Assembly: GCA_039566865.1 (NCBI GenBank) | Contig: CM076948.1 | Span: forward strand, 12,907,001-12,971,000 | Length of the DNA stretch: 64,000 nt | From: Aurelia coerulea | Lineage: Eukaryota; Cnidaria; Scyphozoa; Semaeostomeae; Ulmaridae | Reading direction: 5' to 3' | Shown here: positions 11,691-24,094 of the stretch, piece after piece | How the letters are laid out: every line of letters starts with the position of its first letter | How positions within the stretch are numbered: position 1 is the stretch's first letter | Translations under genes and position numbers: made by a program | The notes under the pieces: generated by a model | The model's input: the letters and a program-made list of their open reading frames with translations, nothing else | Told to the model about the DNA's origin: nothing | Database searches by the model: none

Positions 11691-12560
11691 ATTTCATTTC
11701 ATTTCATTTCATTTATTTATAGGAGGGTAACCCTTCAGCAAAGGCTGATTTACAAGGGGCCCTCCGTCAAAAATCTTACAATTTATGGAATATACCTACT
11801 ATTAAAATAATTACAATATATGATTTCAAAATGAAAATCTAAAATACAAAATTTTTCTAATTTACAGAAGAAAAAAAAACAAAAAGTGCAAAAAAGAAAC
11901 ATATCCTAAATTGATGTTTTAAAACTATTGAGTTTTACGGCTTGCTTCGACTCAGCTGAGAGGCTGTTCCAATATTTTACTCCTCTGAACGAAAAACATC
12001 TTTGACCATTTCCACTTTTCATTAATGGTATCTTTAGGTCAGCAGAAGTATTCCGGAGGGTGTGAAGGGAGCCCTGCGAGTTTTTCAAGAATAGTTCGGT
12101 CAAATATTGAGGAGCAAGACCATTTAGTGCCTTAAACACCATGACTTTGGTCTCGGAACCAATCAATTCCTCAATCGTTTGCCAACCCAGACTTTTTATA
12201 AGGGGCATGGCGGAGGCATCAAAACGACTACCAGTGATTATTCTAGCAGCTCTGTTTTGTAGCTTCTGCAAGCGGCTTTTTTCTGTGGAACTACAGCAGC
12301 CCCAAACAGAGCAACAATAACGAAAATGTGGTTCCACAATACTTCTGTACAAACTAATCAAGGAAGTAGAAGGGACGAGGCTCCTCGCATGTTTCAGAAA
12401 ACCAATAGCCCTCGAAACTTTCGACGCGACATATTTAATGTGTTCCTTCCAATCCAGGCTTTGATCAATTTGTACACCAAGGTACTTTGTCTTGTCCACT
12501 ACCTCTAAACTATCTTCCTGAATTTTAAGATCCAATTTTCCATTGGATCTTTTTAGGAAA
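11690..12560 (-). pseudogene. family E LINE, 5'-truncated, RT C-terminal part
   Basis: The minus strand from 12535 to 11906 encodes the region after the RT catalytic box: KYLGVQIDQSLDW, AIGFLKHAR, EPHFRYCCSVWGCC, LQKLQNRAARI and SFRGVKYWNSL. This clearly resembles the same region of family A, so the two are sister families. The 3' end carries a GGAGGG…CCCTCC stem (near 11721-11768) and a (gaaat)n tail, seen on the plus strand as repeated atttc at 11687-11718. The frame is open but 5' truncation leaves no catalytic domain. Confidence 0.85.
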
Positions 12561-13560
12561 TTACTACAAAATCACTGGAAACAGACATTTTGGTCACAGA
12601 AAAAATTCTGGGATAATAAGCTGGTTGAAAGCAAGCCAGGCTGAGCACCCTTAGTAGGCAAAGTGACAAAGACATGACCAATTGAAATGCAATTCAAATC
12701 AAAGGAGCGGTTTGAAGAAACACTGGATGCAGGTTTATTTACCTGAAATAAGAATTTGTAGGCTAAATGTTAAGTCTTTTGCTTGCATAAATTGCGATTG
12801 GCTTAGGCCATATCGAATACACATCATGGAAGTCTTGAATCCTAAATCCACGTTTTCCCAATCATAGTGTGCTAAAACGTTCTACTGAAATTATCAGACA
12901 TTGCTAAAGGCCGTTAGAAATAGAAAAAACAGGACAGGTCTCACCGTAGTCTTGTGAAAGAAATCGCAAAACCTTACGAAATACCAGATCTTTACCACGC
13001 CTTTCTGCTTTGCCTTGAATGCCCAAATGCGAAGGCAACTTGACACAATTTTGGCTTTTAAACTGAATGCGAAAACCAAATCGAAAGATTTCCAAATCTA
13101 TTGTCTACAAAACGCATACTGCGAAAGATTGACTGCTTTGTTGATCAACCTATTTCTACGCTTCTGGTAAAGGTATTCTTTTGAAAACCAGCCAAATGCG
13201 AGGCAAGCAGTGTTCCAAATAATTCAAAAAGTGAATAAAGTGAATAAAGTAAATAAACTAGTGTTCTATCGCAAACATAATACAACGATGAATAAACTAT
13301 CTTTTGGGAATTGAGTGATACGTGTTTTTACGCATGTAACAACGAACAAATTTACGAAGCACCGAACACAAAGACTGATTACTGAAAAGTTTTCGTTTGC
13401 AAAAGCAACAAGATGCAATGCATGCAGCGTGCTAAATTATTAGAAAAGTGAATAAAACGATCTGCTGATAATTGAGTGATACGTGTAGTTATCCATGTCA
13501 TAAACAAATCGTAGTCAAGGTTGTGGGACACCTCACCAAGGTTGTGGGACACCTTTTACC
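12561..13560. repeat. unassigned region with short direct repeats
   Basis: No gene is visible. Two degenerate direct repeats share gaataaac and ggaattgagtgatacgtg-like strings (about 13288-13340 and 13450-13500). A 22-bp unit, caaggttgtgggacacct, is repeated twice at about 13517-13558, right before the next LINE fragment. Confidence 0.4.
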
Positions 13561-13562
13561 TT

Positions 13563-14190
13563 TTATTATAGAGGTATTGTAGAGCCACATTTTCGGTACT
13601 GCTGTTCTGTGTGGGGGAACTGTGCTGAGTTCCGACTGGTTAAGCTTCAAAAATTGCAGAATCGTGCCGCTAGAATTATTACAAATAGCAGCTACGATGC
13701 TTCTGCCGAGAGCTTTGATGACAGAGTTAAAATGGCCAACTGTGAGGGATATGATAAGAAGTGAGACTGCAACAACTGTATATAAATCTGTTAATAGTCT
13801 CGCGCCTGATTATCTCTCGCATTTATTTGTTAGAAATTCTGATCGCAATATTATCAAACCTAGAAATGCCGAAACTGACTTGCTAGTGCCATTCATGAAA
13901 ACTAGTAATGGACAGAAAGCGTTCGCATTTCGTGGAGCAAAAATCTGGAATGATCTCAGCCGCGAGGCCAAGCAAGCTCCCTCTTTATCTTCTTTTAAGA
14001 ACAAGATAAAGGGTCGGTTGTAAATTTATTGTAAATAGTTGTAGATAAATTATTTATAATTTTAATTAGTTTCCTTTTCCCGTTATTAATTTTAGTAGGT
14101 TTTTTAATTTGTAAAGTTTTTGGCACGGCCCCCTGAAAATCAGTCATACTGACTGACGGGGCTACCGTGGATAAATAATTTTAAAATGAA
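13563..14190 (+). pseudogene. family A LINE, 5'-truncated copy
   Basis: The plus strand opens with RGIVEPHF and LVKLQKLQNRAARI in one frame, shifts, and continues as TELKWPTVRDMIRSETATT through FRGAKIWNDLSREAKQ to a stop near 14023. The 3' UTR shows the family stem-loop (ggcacggccccctgaaaa … gacggggctaccgtg, 14122-14170) and an AAAATG-type tail. It is clearly the same family as 1696-4766. Confidence 0.88.
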
Positions 14191-14235
14191 AAAAAAATTT
14201 ATAAGTAAACGCTCGCCACATTTTCCGCGAATTAA

Positions 14236-15391
14236 GGTAACTCTGCTTTCCGCTCTAGTGCACAGCGAAATGCCGTTTCGCAAAACCACTCTCCTCAAAA
14301 ACAGTTAATTTCTCCAATATTATTCGGCCTATCGAAAAGCGGTAAAAAGGATGTTGTTCTGTATAATATGGGCAATTTAAAGATGTATAAATCACAATGT
14401 TTCCGTCAACCCTGGTTTCGCAAATCCTAGTTCAAATCGTTTTGCTAATTTCAGAAAAGTGGATTTATCTCCAAAACTACTCGAAAAATGTTCGATTTTT
14501 TTTCGTTCCATCTTTAGCTAGGTTGTTGATCTACGACTTTGCCAAGTCTGACTGAAAAAGCTAGGCTAGATTTCCTGCAATCGAATTTCGTATTTCTGTT
14601 TACTTTTCGACAGCGAAATGGAGAAACCTTGGTCAACAGATTACCATGCTATGAAGCACGCTTGCAAAACCTTAGGCTTGAAATAACTTTCAGAAGTTTT
14701 TCCATTGGCAAACAAATGAACGTCATCTTTTGGGAATACCATACGCAAGTCTCAAAAGACATCCTTAGTGTGCTTGTAAAAGTATCATTTGCATCCATTG
14801 ATTACAAATTACTGATTTTTACCAGCAACTTCACGAAACCATGCTTTGGGGTCTTTCGAGACTTTCGTAAGCATTCACAAATTATCAATTTCTTTCAGAG
14901 TCCACAATGAGCATAGATCTCAGATCAAGAACTAAATGCTTTGCAAAATCATTCTACGGGCGTTCAAATCGTTCTGCATGGGCTAAACTGTTGACCAACG
15001 CTTTTCCCCTTCGATGTCGAAAAGTAAACAGAAATGTAAAATTCGATTGCAGGAAATCTAGCCTAGCTTTTTCAATCAGACTTGGCAAAGTTGTAGATCA
15101 ACTACTTAGCTAATGATGGAGCGAAAAAAAATCGAAACTTTTTCGAGTAGTTTTGGAGGTAAATCCACTTTTCTGAAATCAGCAAAAAGATTTGAGCAAG
15201 GATTTGCGAAGCCAGGGTTGGCGGAAACATTGCGATTTATACATCTTTCGATTGCCCAGATTATACAGAACAACATCCTTTTTACCGCTTTTCGATAGGC
15301 CGAATAATATTGGAGAAATTAACTGTTTTTGAGGAGAGTGGTTTTGCGAAACGGCATCTCGCTGTGCACTAGAGCGGAAAGCAGAGTTACC
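14236..15391. mobile_element. 1156-bp fold-back element with about 420-bp inverted arms, TTAA target
   Basis: The left end is ggtaactctgctttccgctc and the right end is its inverse. The arms (about 14236-14660 and 14965-15391) stay alignable for more than 400 bp with scattered changes. TTAA flanks both sides (14232-14235 and 15392-15395). Short ORFs on either strand are mirror shadows of the arms. No transposase is seen, so it is non-autonomous, of piggyBac or Kolobok type by target site. A transcript across it would fold into a long hairpin. Confidence 0.88.
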
Positions 15392-15395
15392 TTAA

Positions 15396-15805
15396 CTGGG
15401 ATATAAAATGTCATTCTTATCCCTATGAAAATAGCAATTGGCAGCACTCAGACTTCATAACCTTAAATCTGAATCAGAAGTCACTCTGCTTTGGTTTCAT
15501 TGTAGATTTCCTCTCAAGAGACAGGACTTCTGAAAAATTAAAGCATATTTGAAACATTTCAAACCGCAAGGTGCCGAGCGAACGAAAAATAAGGAAAGAA
15601 TGTAAATAGAATCATGAAATTTGCAATACTTGAAAAAATCGATTAGAGATATGCGTGCACAAACCATCTCGTCGGGTTTCAATGCAAATGAACTGAAACT
15701 TCAGTGAAGGTCAAATCATGATAAAACAGATGTCAGCGAAGATTTTCCGCGCAATTGCAGTTTTATTACTAGTCATCAGTCCCCTGAAATTTAGTTTCTC
15801 TTGCT
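15396..15805. other. unassigned sequence
   Basis: I see no coding signal or repeat structure between the fold-back element and the small tandem repeat that follows. Confidence 0.4.
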
Positions 15806-15860
15806 AGCCGGCCATAATGGGCGACCGACCATAATGGGCGACCGGCCATAATGGGCGACG
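15806..15860. repeat. 17-bp tandem repeat, three copies
   Basis: The unit ggccataatgggcgacc is repeated three times with one change (cgaccataatgggcgac in the middle copy). The last copy runs into gctactcta, the string also seen at 232-240. Confidence 0.8.
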
Positions 15861-15877
15861 CTACTCTACACATGTTA

Positions 15878-15967
15878 CATGTTTTTTTCATAAGAAACTA
15901 AGAATTTTGACCAGTACTGAAAGTTTCTTAAAATTATCATGTTTTGAGAACCCAGAGCTTCTTAAGG
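15878..15967. repeat. dispersed 90-bp hairpin repeat, copy 1
   Basis: The segment ataagaaactaagaattttg … agtttcttaaaattatcat … gagcttctt matches 24105-24187 with about 85-90 percent identity by eye. Within it, aagaaact and agtttctt can pair. It is a small dispersed repeat of unknown type. Confidence 0.65.
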
Positions 15968-16309
15968 TAGGTCACCAGTCGAAAATTCGTCGTTCTCTTC
16001 CTCCGAGGAGGAGGGAGGAGGAGGAGGGAGGAAAATGCCTCTGAAGTATTGCAACAGCATTACATGTTGCCATTTCCTGTTAGAGCACAAACAAATATCT
16101 CTTCCCATTGACCACTTTATCATGCCAAATGGCTGGCTAAATTCCTTCAGCTTCATTTGCTTCTGGTCTTCAGGTCGATCCAAGATGCGACGACAGACTA
16201 GCCGGTAAATACAGCAAAGCTCCGGCTCCGAAAATATTCCTGACAATATCATCGTTGAGAACAACTTTCGTATTTCTCTCTTTCGGAGAAGACAAGCGAT
16301 ATGCAACAT
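15962..16309 (-). other. 115-codon ORF of doubtful status
   Basis: The minus frame encodes a 115-residue product ending in a polyproline, polyserine and acidic tail (PPPPPSSSEEEND) that comes from a GGAGGAGG-type repeat at 15998-16035. No known domain or splice partner is visible. The low-complexity tail and lack of context make a real gene uncertain. Confidence 0.2.
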
Positions 16310-16414
16310 TCATTTGAGCATGCGCTGCGACCTTCATGGATCCCAAAGTACGGCAGAGAATAGTACATCATAGTCATAGTAAAATTTCTATGGTCATAGT
16401 GTACTTGATGTATT

Positions 16415-16815
16415 CTATTTCTATTTTTACTTTTTTAGGCACGGTAGCCCCATCAGTCCTAAAGAACTGCTTTTCAGGGGGCCGTGGCAAACAATTAAAT
16501 AGATGATATGAAAAACTGAATACCCAAAAAAATTTATTAAACTAATTATTTATGAATTACCTTTCAATCTTCTCTTAAAAATGGCAAGGGAGGGTGCCTG
16601 TTTTACGTCATTGTCAAGCTGGTTCTATAATTTAGATCCACGAAAAGATATACCTTTTTGCCCATTGCTGGTTTTCCATGAAGGTCAGTTTCCTTGTTTC
16701 GCCTGATATTTCGAGTAGAATTTTTGACGAACAATTTGGAAAGATATTCTGGAGCAAGACCATTTAGCGATTTGTACATGATTGTGGCAGTTTCATTCTT
16801 AATAATATCACTTAT
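16415..16815 (-). pseudogene. family A LINE, 3' end fragment
   Basis: The 3' stem-loop (ggcacggtagccccatcagtc … cagggggccgtggc, 16437-16489) and about 300 bp of degraded ORF2 C-terminus match the copy at 1696-4766 in the same orientation. Frameshifts and stops are present. Confidence 0.8.
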
Positions 16816-17047
16816 ACTTGATTCTGATTCCTTTCAGAATAGCTATAAGGTCTATTGGTACAGTTAAGAATATTTGAAAGAATCGAGGATTATATTGATT
16901 AGAAAATCCGGCAATTTTATCAAACTAGTGACAACAGCGCCGGTCGCCATTGCTTCATAGCTTCATCTTGAAAACTCAGACCAACAGGCCTCTCCTTCAG
17001 AGGGAGGTTTTCCAGTAAAAATAGGTAGAAGGAAAGTTGATTGGCTA

Positions 17048-17606
17048 GACTTATGACATTTCGTCCCTTGTTTCCCTGCGTTCTTTGATATGCAGATATC
17101 ACTTGCTCAGTAGGGAATCATTTCATTACTCTTATAAAATGTAGCCACTTTATGCCAATATGGTGTGGATCCGTAATGACCAATCAAATTGCTAGAATTT
17201 AGTTTTCAACCAATAAGAAGGCACTATTTAGACTGTTGTTGTTGTTTGTGCGTACAAAAAAGTTGATTCGGGAAAGAGTTCTCGTAGCTGCGATAGATCT
17301 ATGTAGTTTCTACAGAGGAAGATTACTGCTTCAAAGTTATGTATTTTGCGATGGGTAGGTTCGTAAAACATTATTCTTTGTACTACAAGTTTGCTTTTCA
17401 ATTTTGAAGCTCTTTAAACCAGAAATTGAAGCGATTTTGTTGAGTGTACGAGAACTCCCGCTAGTTTGGGCCATTTTGATATAGGGGCCCCATTTTGTAA
17501 GAGTAATGAAATGAGTCCCTTATTGAGCAAGTGATATCTGCAATTCAAGGAACGCAGGGAAACAAGGGGCGAAATGTCATAAGTCTATTGATTGGCTACA
17601 AAATAA
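17048..17606. mobile_element. inverted-repeat element with about 115-bp arms
   Basis: The left arm (17048-17150; tagacttatgacatttcg … gcagatatcacttgctca … catttcattactctta) is inverted at about 17488-17606. The interior has no gene. I could not fix a target-site duplication, so the class is open. Confidence 0.7.
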
Positions 17607-17947
17607 TTTACCAATGTTTTAGCCGAAACGCTCCAATCAGATCGCAGGCCGGTTTTTCGTTCTGAAAATTCCGATTTGAGACACTCTCTGGCAACTAGTC
17701 CCTCATAGCCTGCGTGCAGACTCGACTATCCTAAAGTGTAGAGCCTGCGCAACAAAGTCGACACACTTGTCCAGCCTCATTTGATTTTCAGATTTCAGAT
17801 TTTCATTAACTCAAAATAGCCTAATACATTTGAAGAAATAGTATATTTCACCAGCTACTTTAAGACTGTAAACACGAACATAACATTGCGAACTAAAGAT
17901 AACTAAAATAGAACTAAAGAGATTTAAAATGTTGACAATACTATGGA

Positions 17948-18789
17948 TCATGGATTGCTAGCACTATCATTCTGTTCATAGGATGATGTTAAACATGTAT
18001 TGATATATTCATATATAACATCTGATATATTTGGATCACGAGCTGTCATTAAATATAAGAATTTTGACGAAGCATCCATGTGACTGAAAGTAGGTTTAAA
18101 CTTTGAAATGGTGTTTAACGTTGTTTCCCTCGTTTTTTTGTTAATGCGACAACTTCAAAGACAGTGTTTTTCGTCTTCAAGAATACCACATGTTTGGCAC
18201 TTTCTTTCTTCGGGTTTTTTTCTGGGCCTATGATATCTTCCACTTTCTATCTGCAAGCGATGATCAGAAAGTCGAAATTTACTTATCATCACTCGCGAAG
18301 GCAATGATTTTACTTCAGATAAGTACGGTTCCATGATAAAGTCGTTTTTAAATTGGCGATAAGTGCGCATCTTAGGTTGTTTATGCAGTTCTGTGAATGT
18401 ACTTTGTTGCTCGCAATCCATGATTCGTTGGTGGATTTTACTAACTAAACTACTGTTGAAGGTGTCACTTTCAGTATCGTGATATGTTTCCCATAAATCT
18501 CCCATCCCGTGTATAAAAAGAATATTTTTTTATGATATTCGCCCATGAAGAAATAGTGTCTAAGCTTTTCCTATATAACTTACTTATGATCCTATTTCTG
18601 TTTCCACCAGCTATACGTAACCAATTTTTGATTGTTTGATTTGAATCCCATTGCGTTAAGATTGTGTCTACCTAGTTCACAGCGACATCCTATGTTGGAG
18701 GTATTCCTCTTTACTCCCAATAGATTTTTGCACAATCTAATATTCAGTTTCTCAATAGGATTTGTGTTTTTAGAACTCGCTTTGAAACA
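17948..18789 (-). pseudogene. family F ORF2, C-terminal piece
   Basis: From 18789 down, the frame gives FKASSKNTNPIEKLNIRLC, then frameshifts, then the open stretch 18505-18155 with MISKFRLSDHRLQIESGRY and a CQTCGILEDEKHCL zinc knuckle. One in-frame stop follows, then about 70 more codons to TGA at 17950-17948. The knuckle is common at the end of several LINE ORF2 proteins and is thought to bind element RNA. Confidence 0.75.
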
Positions 18790-18800
18790 GCCCCAAACAT

Positions 18801-20549
18801 TTTTTTTTTTTTATATATTCAATCTACAAAAATTACATGACAGATTACTACCTACACTACTTAATCTACTTTACAACACTACGACTACGATACCAAGAGG
18901 AGGAAAATACTATGTCAACCCCGAGGCCTTAAAAAGAAGAAAAACATTGAAAAAGTACATTTATATAAACCAGACAAACAGAGCTACAAGCTAAGGCATC
19001 TTGCAACCAAACAATTTCGAGTGAAGATTTGCAAGGTTTAGAGCCAAGAAAAGCAATCTAAAATCTATCATTTGGTTGCAAGCTTCCTTAAGACACATAA
19101 TTTCAGAAAGAAAACAAACAAAACAAACAAAACAAAACAAACAAACAAAAACAAGACGAAAACAAAAACAAATTACTAAAAACAGACACATACAGAAGGG
19201 ATTTGGGTGCTCTATTCAGGGATTCCAGTAACCTTCAACCAAATCGTTCCGTTTCAGAAATGTACTTAATTGTTAAATTTAAGATTAATTTGTTTGCTTC
19301 CAAGGGCAAATTTTTGTTTCCGAACAGAAGAAGTTGCAACATATTGATATCTGAACCCTCAGAATATCCATAAGCTTCGAGTACATCATTGACACCAGCG
19401 AGAAGACTGCATCTATGCCCTCTGAAAGAATTGCAGAGCAGCAAGAAATGCTCCGTATCCTCTATGCCATCGTTTACTGGACACATTGGATTGATTTTAT
19501 CTTTAAAATTATGTTTAAATTTGTGGAAATTGAGTTTGCTTAGCCCCACCCTTAACTGTGTTAAACATGCAATCCCTTTTGGGTTATGAATACCATATAC
19601 AGAATTAGCAGGAGGCCTAATTTGAGAAAATAATTTTTTCCTAAAGACGCTAACAGAGGGGGGTTTTCTTATTTCGGGATCAAGCTTATTCCATCCAGTC
19701 AAGGAGTCAGGGTAGAAACTAGATATAGATTTGTCTGTTCTTGCCTTTATTTGCCCTACTACTGGCGGATTCCGAAAAGAGTAGTTATTTTCATGCAATG
19801 GTGGAATAGGGTCCCTTGTATAATCAGGGGTCAAATTATTGGCAAATTTATAAAAAAGAATAAGACGTCTACTCCATCTTCTTGAGCTCAACGATTCCCA
19901 TCCAAGTTCATTGTACAACTTTTCCCGAGATGTTCCTCTCCAAGTTCCTGTCACTGCTAGGGCAGCAGAATATTGAACAGATTCAAGTTTTTCCATCATG
20001 TAATTTTCAGAACCATCCATCCCATGTGGTAAATTACATCGCCGTAATCTAGGTGGGGTCGAACATACAATTTATACAACTCATTCAATGTATTTCTAGG
20101 GAGATATTTGGACATGAACTTCACCATTCAAATCGCTTTTCTTGACTTGTTTATGGCTGCTTGTATATGAGCTGAGAAAGAAAGTTTAAAATCTAGTATG
20201 ATGCCTAGATGTTTATGTTGATCAACTGTCGACACAGGTGACGCATTAAAGAGGATCACGGGATGGTTAGTTTTTATCTTTTTCTTTGAAAAGACTAATT
20301 CAACTGCTTGCTTTCGGGGGTCTGGATTTTCGGGGGACATTCTCCAGTCGTGTGCCCATAATGCAATATGACTCAGGTCATGGTTCATGTCGCTAGCAGC
20401 TAAATTAGGGTCTTGTACGATTGTAAAGAGTAATGTGTCATCTGCAAACAGTTTCACATTACATTTCAAATTCTTTGTCAGATCATTTATGTATATCAAG
20501 AAAAGCAAAGGGCCCAAAATCGATCCTTGCGGTACACCCTCCGTCCTCT
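18801..20549 (-). mobile_element. family B LINE, 5'-truncated, with 11-bp TSD
   Basis: The string gccccaaacat flanks both sides (18790-18800 and 20550-20560) and belongs to the family F coding sequence. The insert starts inside the RT (EGVPQGSILGPLLFLIYIND, KLFADDTLLF) and ends in a poly-A tail, read as T at 18801-18813. Open pieces are 20549-20128 and 20020-19235 in different frames, so ORF2 is broken. The C-terminal NPMCPVNDGIEDTEHFLLLC knuckle and the tail match 28300-30229. Confidence 0.92.
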
Positions 20550-20560
20550 GCCCCAAACAT

Positions 20561-21451
20561 CAACCCCATAAAGCAAAATCGGCCGCACCAGGGCGTCAAA
20601 AAGTTGAATGGTTAGCTGAAGATCCTTTCTAAACACTGGGCCAAGAATGTTCTTAAGTTTATAGTACGCCTTGAGAGCTCGTTTGTAAAGGTCATTGAGT
20701 AGTTCTTTTATGCTGAAAGATGGGGAAAACAAGAAACCCAAATAACTAAAACGTCTAACAACTTCTATTTCTTTATCATCAAAGAAAAATTTATTTGTTT
20801 TTAAAAGTCGGCCTCCCTTGTTAAAAATCATACACTTTGTTTTATTAATATTGACTTTCAATTTATTTTCTGTGTAAAACGTGTTCAGACCATCTAAAGA
20901 TTGTTGCAATCCGTCTTTTGTTTCTGAAAGAATGGCAATATCGTCAGCCCAGAATAAGGATCCTATGTTTATATTTTCATACTGTGCAGGGGTGCTTACA
21001 ATTTTGTTGAAGACTTGTGGTAAATCCGATAAAAAAATGTTGAATAAGTTAGGGCTTAATATGCAACCTTGCTTAACTCCACTGTTAACTGGGAAAAAGT
21101 CTGTTCTTTTATTTCCAATTTGAACACAGGATTGGTCATTTTTGTACATAGATTCAATCACATTAAATAGTTTTCCTTTTATACCAAAACTATATAACTT
21201 TTTCAGTAAACTTTCTCTTGATATTTTATCATACGCTTTTTCGAAATCGATGAATGCAGTGTATAACTTCTTTCCTTTGACGTTGCAGTACTGATTGAAT
21301 AATGAATGTAATATTAAAAGATTGTCTGATGTTCTATTTCCTCTTATGAAGCCAATTTGTTCTGGTTTAAAGATGTTTTTTGATGAAGCAAATTCTGTTA
21401 ATCTCTCATTGATGATCAAGTTAAAGAATTTTCCAAGACATGAGGTCAGAC
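20561..21451 (-). pseudogene. family F ORF2, RT core piece
   Basis: The open minus frame holds GFIRGNRTSDNLLIL, FIDFEKAYDKI, GVKQGCILSPNLFNIFLSD, LFWADDIAIL (near 20938-20960), KTKCMIFNKGGRL and LVRPILLYGVDVW. This is a complete set of RT fingers, palm and thumb motifs with both catalytic aspartates. It ends at the family B insertion on one side and the P element on the other. Confidence 0.9.
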
Positions 21452-21537
21452 CATAGTTAATAGAAATTTGACTGGTTTGGAAACTGCTCTTAAGAACAAA
21501 GGGCCTTTTGTCTTATCTTGAAATCCAGCGAAAACAC

Positions 21538-21562
21538 GTCACGTGACCAAAGAACATCCAAG
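21538..21562 (+). repeat. subterminal inverted repeat of the P element, left copy
   Basis: The 25 bases from gtcacgtgacc onward are inverted at 26107-26131 with a single difference. Both copies lie 85-86 bp from their element end and carry the palindromic E-box CACGTG. This is a candidate transposase binding site. Confidence 0.75.
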
Positions 21563-21571
21563 GTAATAAAC

Positions 21572-22230
21572 ATGGAGGATGTCGTGATACCAAATTTCGT
21601 TGATGATTCGGATGTTTTTGAATTGATTACCCTGTTGGAAAGCGATGAAGATATTCACGGAGCTTTTGTGAAAGCAGCTGATGATGTAAGTGTTCTTTTT
21701 TTCATTTTTAAGACCATAATTCGGAAACTATCCGCAACTTTTCTTGTTTAATGTGTGTGAGCTTCGTTTTTATTTTAGGCCGTCTTTTGTTTCAAACCAA
21801 AACTTTCCATTGGAAAACCAGACGGCTTTCAGCTCTCCTTCAGTTTCAGTACTGGCTCAAATTCTTAGTTTCTTATAAAAATATACGTGGTTTAATTTTG
21901 ATTTTCCTATTCCTCAAGGTTACCAGTAAAAGAGGGGACACAAGACAAAGTTGTGAAACGTGTGGCGCTTCTTATCAAACAGTTGCAAGGATAAGAAGAC
22001 ATACAAACATGAAGCATAAACAGTTAACCCTGACAGAAACAGATATCAAATTTGTTTTGTATCGAAGCTGCAAAGAAATAGCGGATGATCAATGCTATGG
22101 TCAAGATATTAATTGCAAATTTGCAAATTATTATGCAGAGGAATGCTCTGACCAAGAGCATTTCATTTCCAAGGTACTCTTCAAAAGAGTTGATGCCTTA
22201 TGTGCCAAACTGCATGACAACAAAAACAAA
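21572..22230 (+). CDS. C2H2 zinc-finger gene carried by the P element, 3' end missing
   Basis: Two exons chain in phase 0. Exon 1 is 21572-21685 (ATG; MEDVVIPNFVDDSDV…, 38 codons), ending at donor gtaagt. Exon 2 is 21919-22230 (after tcctcaag), ending at gttagt. Exon 2 encodes one C2H2 finger, CETCG…RRHTNMKH (C-x2-C-x12-H-x4-H), then a Cys-containing region. The product so far is 142 residues and no further exon is found before the oppositely oriented transposase gene. I do not recognise the family. Its placement just inside the left end, with no stops, suggests it belongs to the transposon. A role as regulator or second transposition protein is a guess. Confidence 0.55.
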
Positions 22231-24094
22231 GTTAGTTTCTTCTCAGACTTTTATGATTGGCATGATTTGTGTACATGTCAGTACATCTGTTGCAAAATAT
22301 GCCAAAGGAAAACATAGATCACTTGAAAGACCTCTTATGTAGAACAACAATGCATGTGTGGCTAGAATGTTTTCTTTTCCAAAGCAAGCTTCATTGATGT
22401 TATCATCTCCTAAATCGGTGAAGCCAATCAATTCTCCACTATACTTATTGTAAACTAGCCCCTGAGAGATTTTCATCTCATCAAAAGATAAACATACATA
22501 TCTTTGATGACCAACAAGGTTTTGAGTCATAGATTTTAATTCATTTATGACCTCAAGATTGAACCCTGTTTGGGGGCGTATGGCATTTCTGTAGTCCCTC
22601 AGGGTTCGACGGCTGGGTAGGCAAAGCACCCATGAATTGCGTAGCTCATCGTATGCAGATCCTGATTTGGCAGCAATTGATAAACAAAACCTTATGATCA
22701 TCGGATGATACCTCCTTGCTTCCTGACCAAAGTTTTTTGTCTGCTCTTGCCAAAATAATTGCATGAATGGAGATGCCTTTTCCAAATTCTTCGTCATGAT
22801 TTCATTGATATCTCCACTAAGCTGATCATCGACTGTAACACTTGATTTTGCGATTTCTTTGTCCATTTCTTTGATCTTTTCTTCTAGTAAGCTACACTTA
22901 GCTCGCTGCTCAAGGACAGTGGCTTTCAGTCGAGAATGACTGGTGGCAGCAAGAGGGGCTTTTGCCTTGATGCTCCTATGATCCATCACTTGCCTTTTTG
23001 CAGCTTCCTTCATGCATTTTGTTTCATGAGTGGCACAGTCAATACACATTGGGCTGCCATCTTCTTTAGATTGCAAGACTTGGCATGTCTTTGCTCGAAA
23101 AAATTGATCAAACTGATATGGTAAAGTGTCATCAAAATTAAGTGCCTTAGGGATGACATGCTTTATTGCTGATGCCTTGGCCTCTTGCTTGCTGATACCA
23201 TCACAAATTTTAGTCTCTTCAACATCACAAATCACTTCTGCTAGTTTACTGTACTTCAGTGACTTTCTAAATGTATTGTAGAGGAAGTTGTTCAAAGGCA
23301 ACTTCCAGTTAAAAACAGCAATATGAAGTTCAAAATCTTCATCAATCTTTAAGTGGAATTTCGGTACAGCAAGTTCTTTATCAAATAGCTGCAAGTTAAC
23401 AAACGAAAACGACTCATGTTCACTTACTACCCAATTTGATCTTAGTTTCTGAAGTCCCTGCTTTAAATTTTGGAAACTTTTGTATGCAAATTTCTTCTCT
23501 TCTTGAGCGTCCTTGACAATATTGATGTGTCTCCTTTCAACACAAGCTACTGTTGGATGACTTTTTGTGGGCAGATTCTTTGTTGGGATTGCCCCTGGTC
23601 GCAGTGTCTTCCTTCCCTTTGCTGAAGAGCAAAATATCGTAAATTGAGTGCTCTTCATTATTTCTAAAATTGTTAGTTAAATATTTAGTAGGCTCTGCAT
23701 GGGTAAATTGGGTAGGCTGGGGATAAAATGGGTATGTTGATTGCTGGAAAATAGTAGATCCTAAACTGATAAATCAACCTTAATGATGGCAGCGAAAGTA
23801 GTTAGAGCAGAGAGCTTGAAAAAAACTGCAAACAAAGCTGAGCAAACTTTATCCACATTTTTGACATTACCCATTTCATCCACAACTTCCCATTATTCTA
23901 CAGTAGATCCTATATGAAAGGAAAAATAACAAAAAGCTATGTTGTAATTATAGTTCTTTAACTAATTATTATCCTTTTCCTATTTACACTGTTCTCTGTG
24001 CTGTAGAGCATTGCACAACGTGAATATTTTAATGTTTTTACTCGTCAAATGGATCAGTATCAGTCATTATTTTTAACTTTGCGTTATTTTAGAT

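Noticed and set aside
14539..15298. Several ORFs of 60-123 aa
   Set aside because: They lie in the arms and loop of the TTAA fold-back element and have no domain.
15853..15868. 16-bp identity with 225-240 as evidence of a shared element
   Set aside because: One exact 16-mer match in 64 kb is near chance expectation and the flanks do not align.
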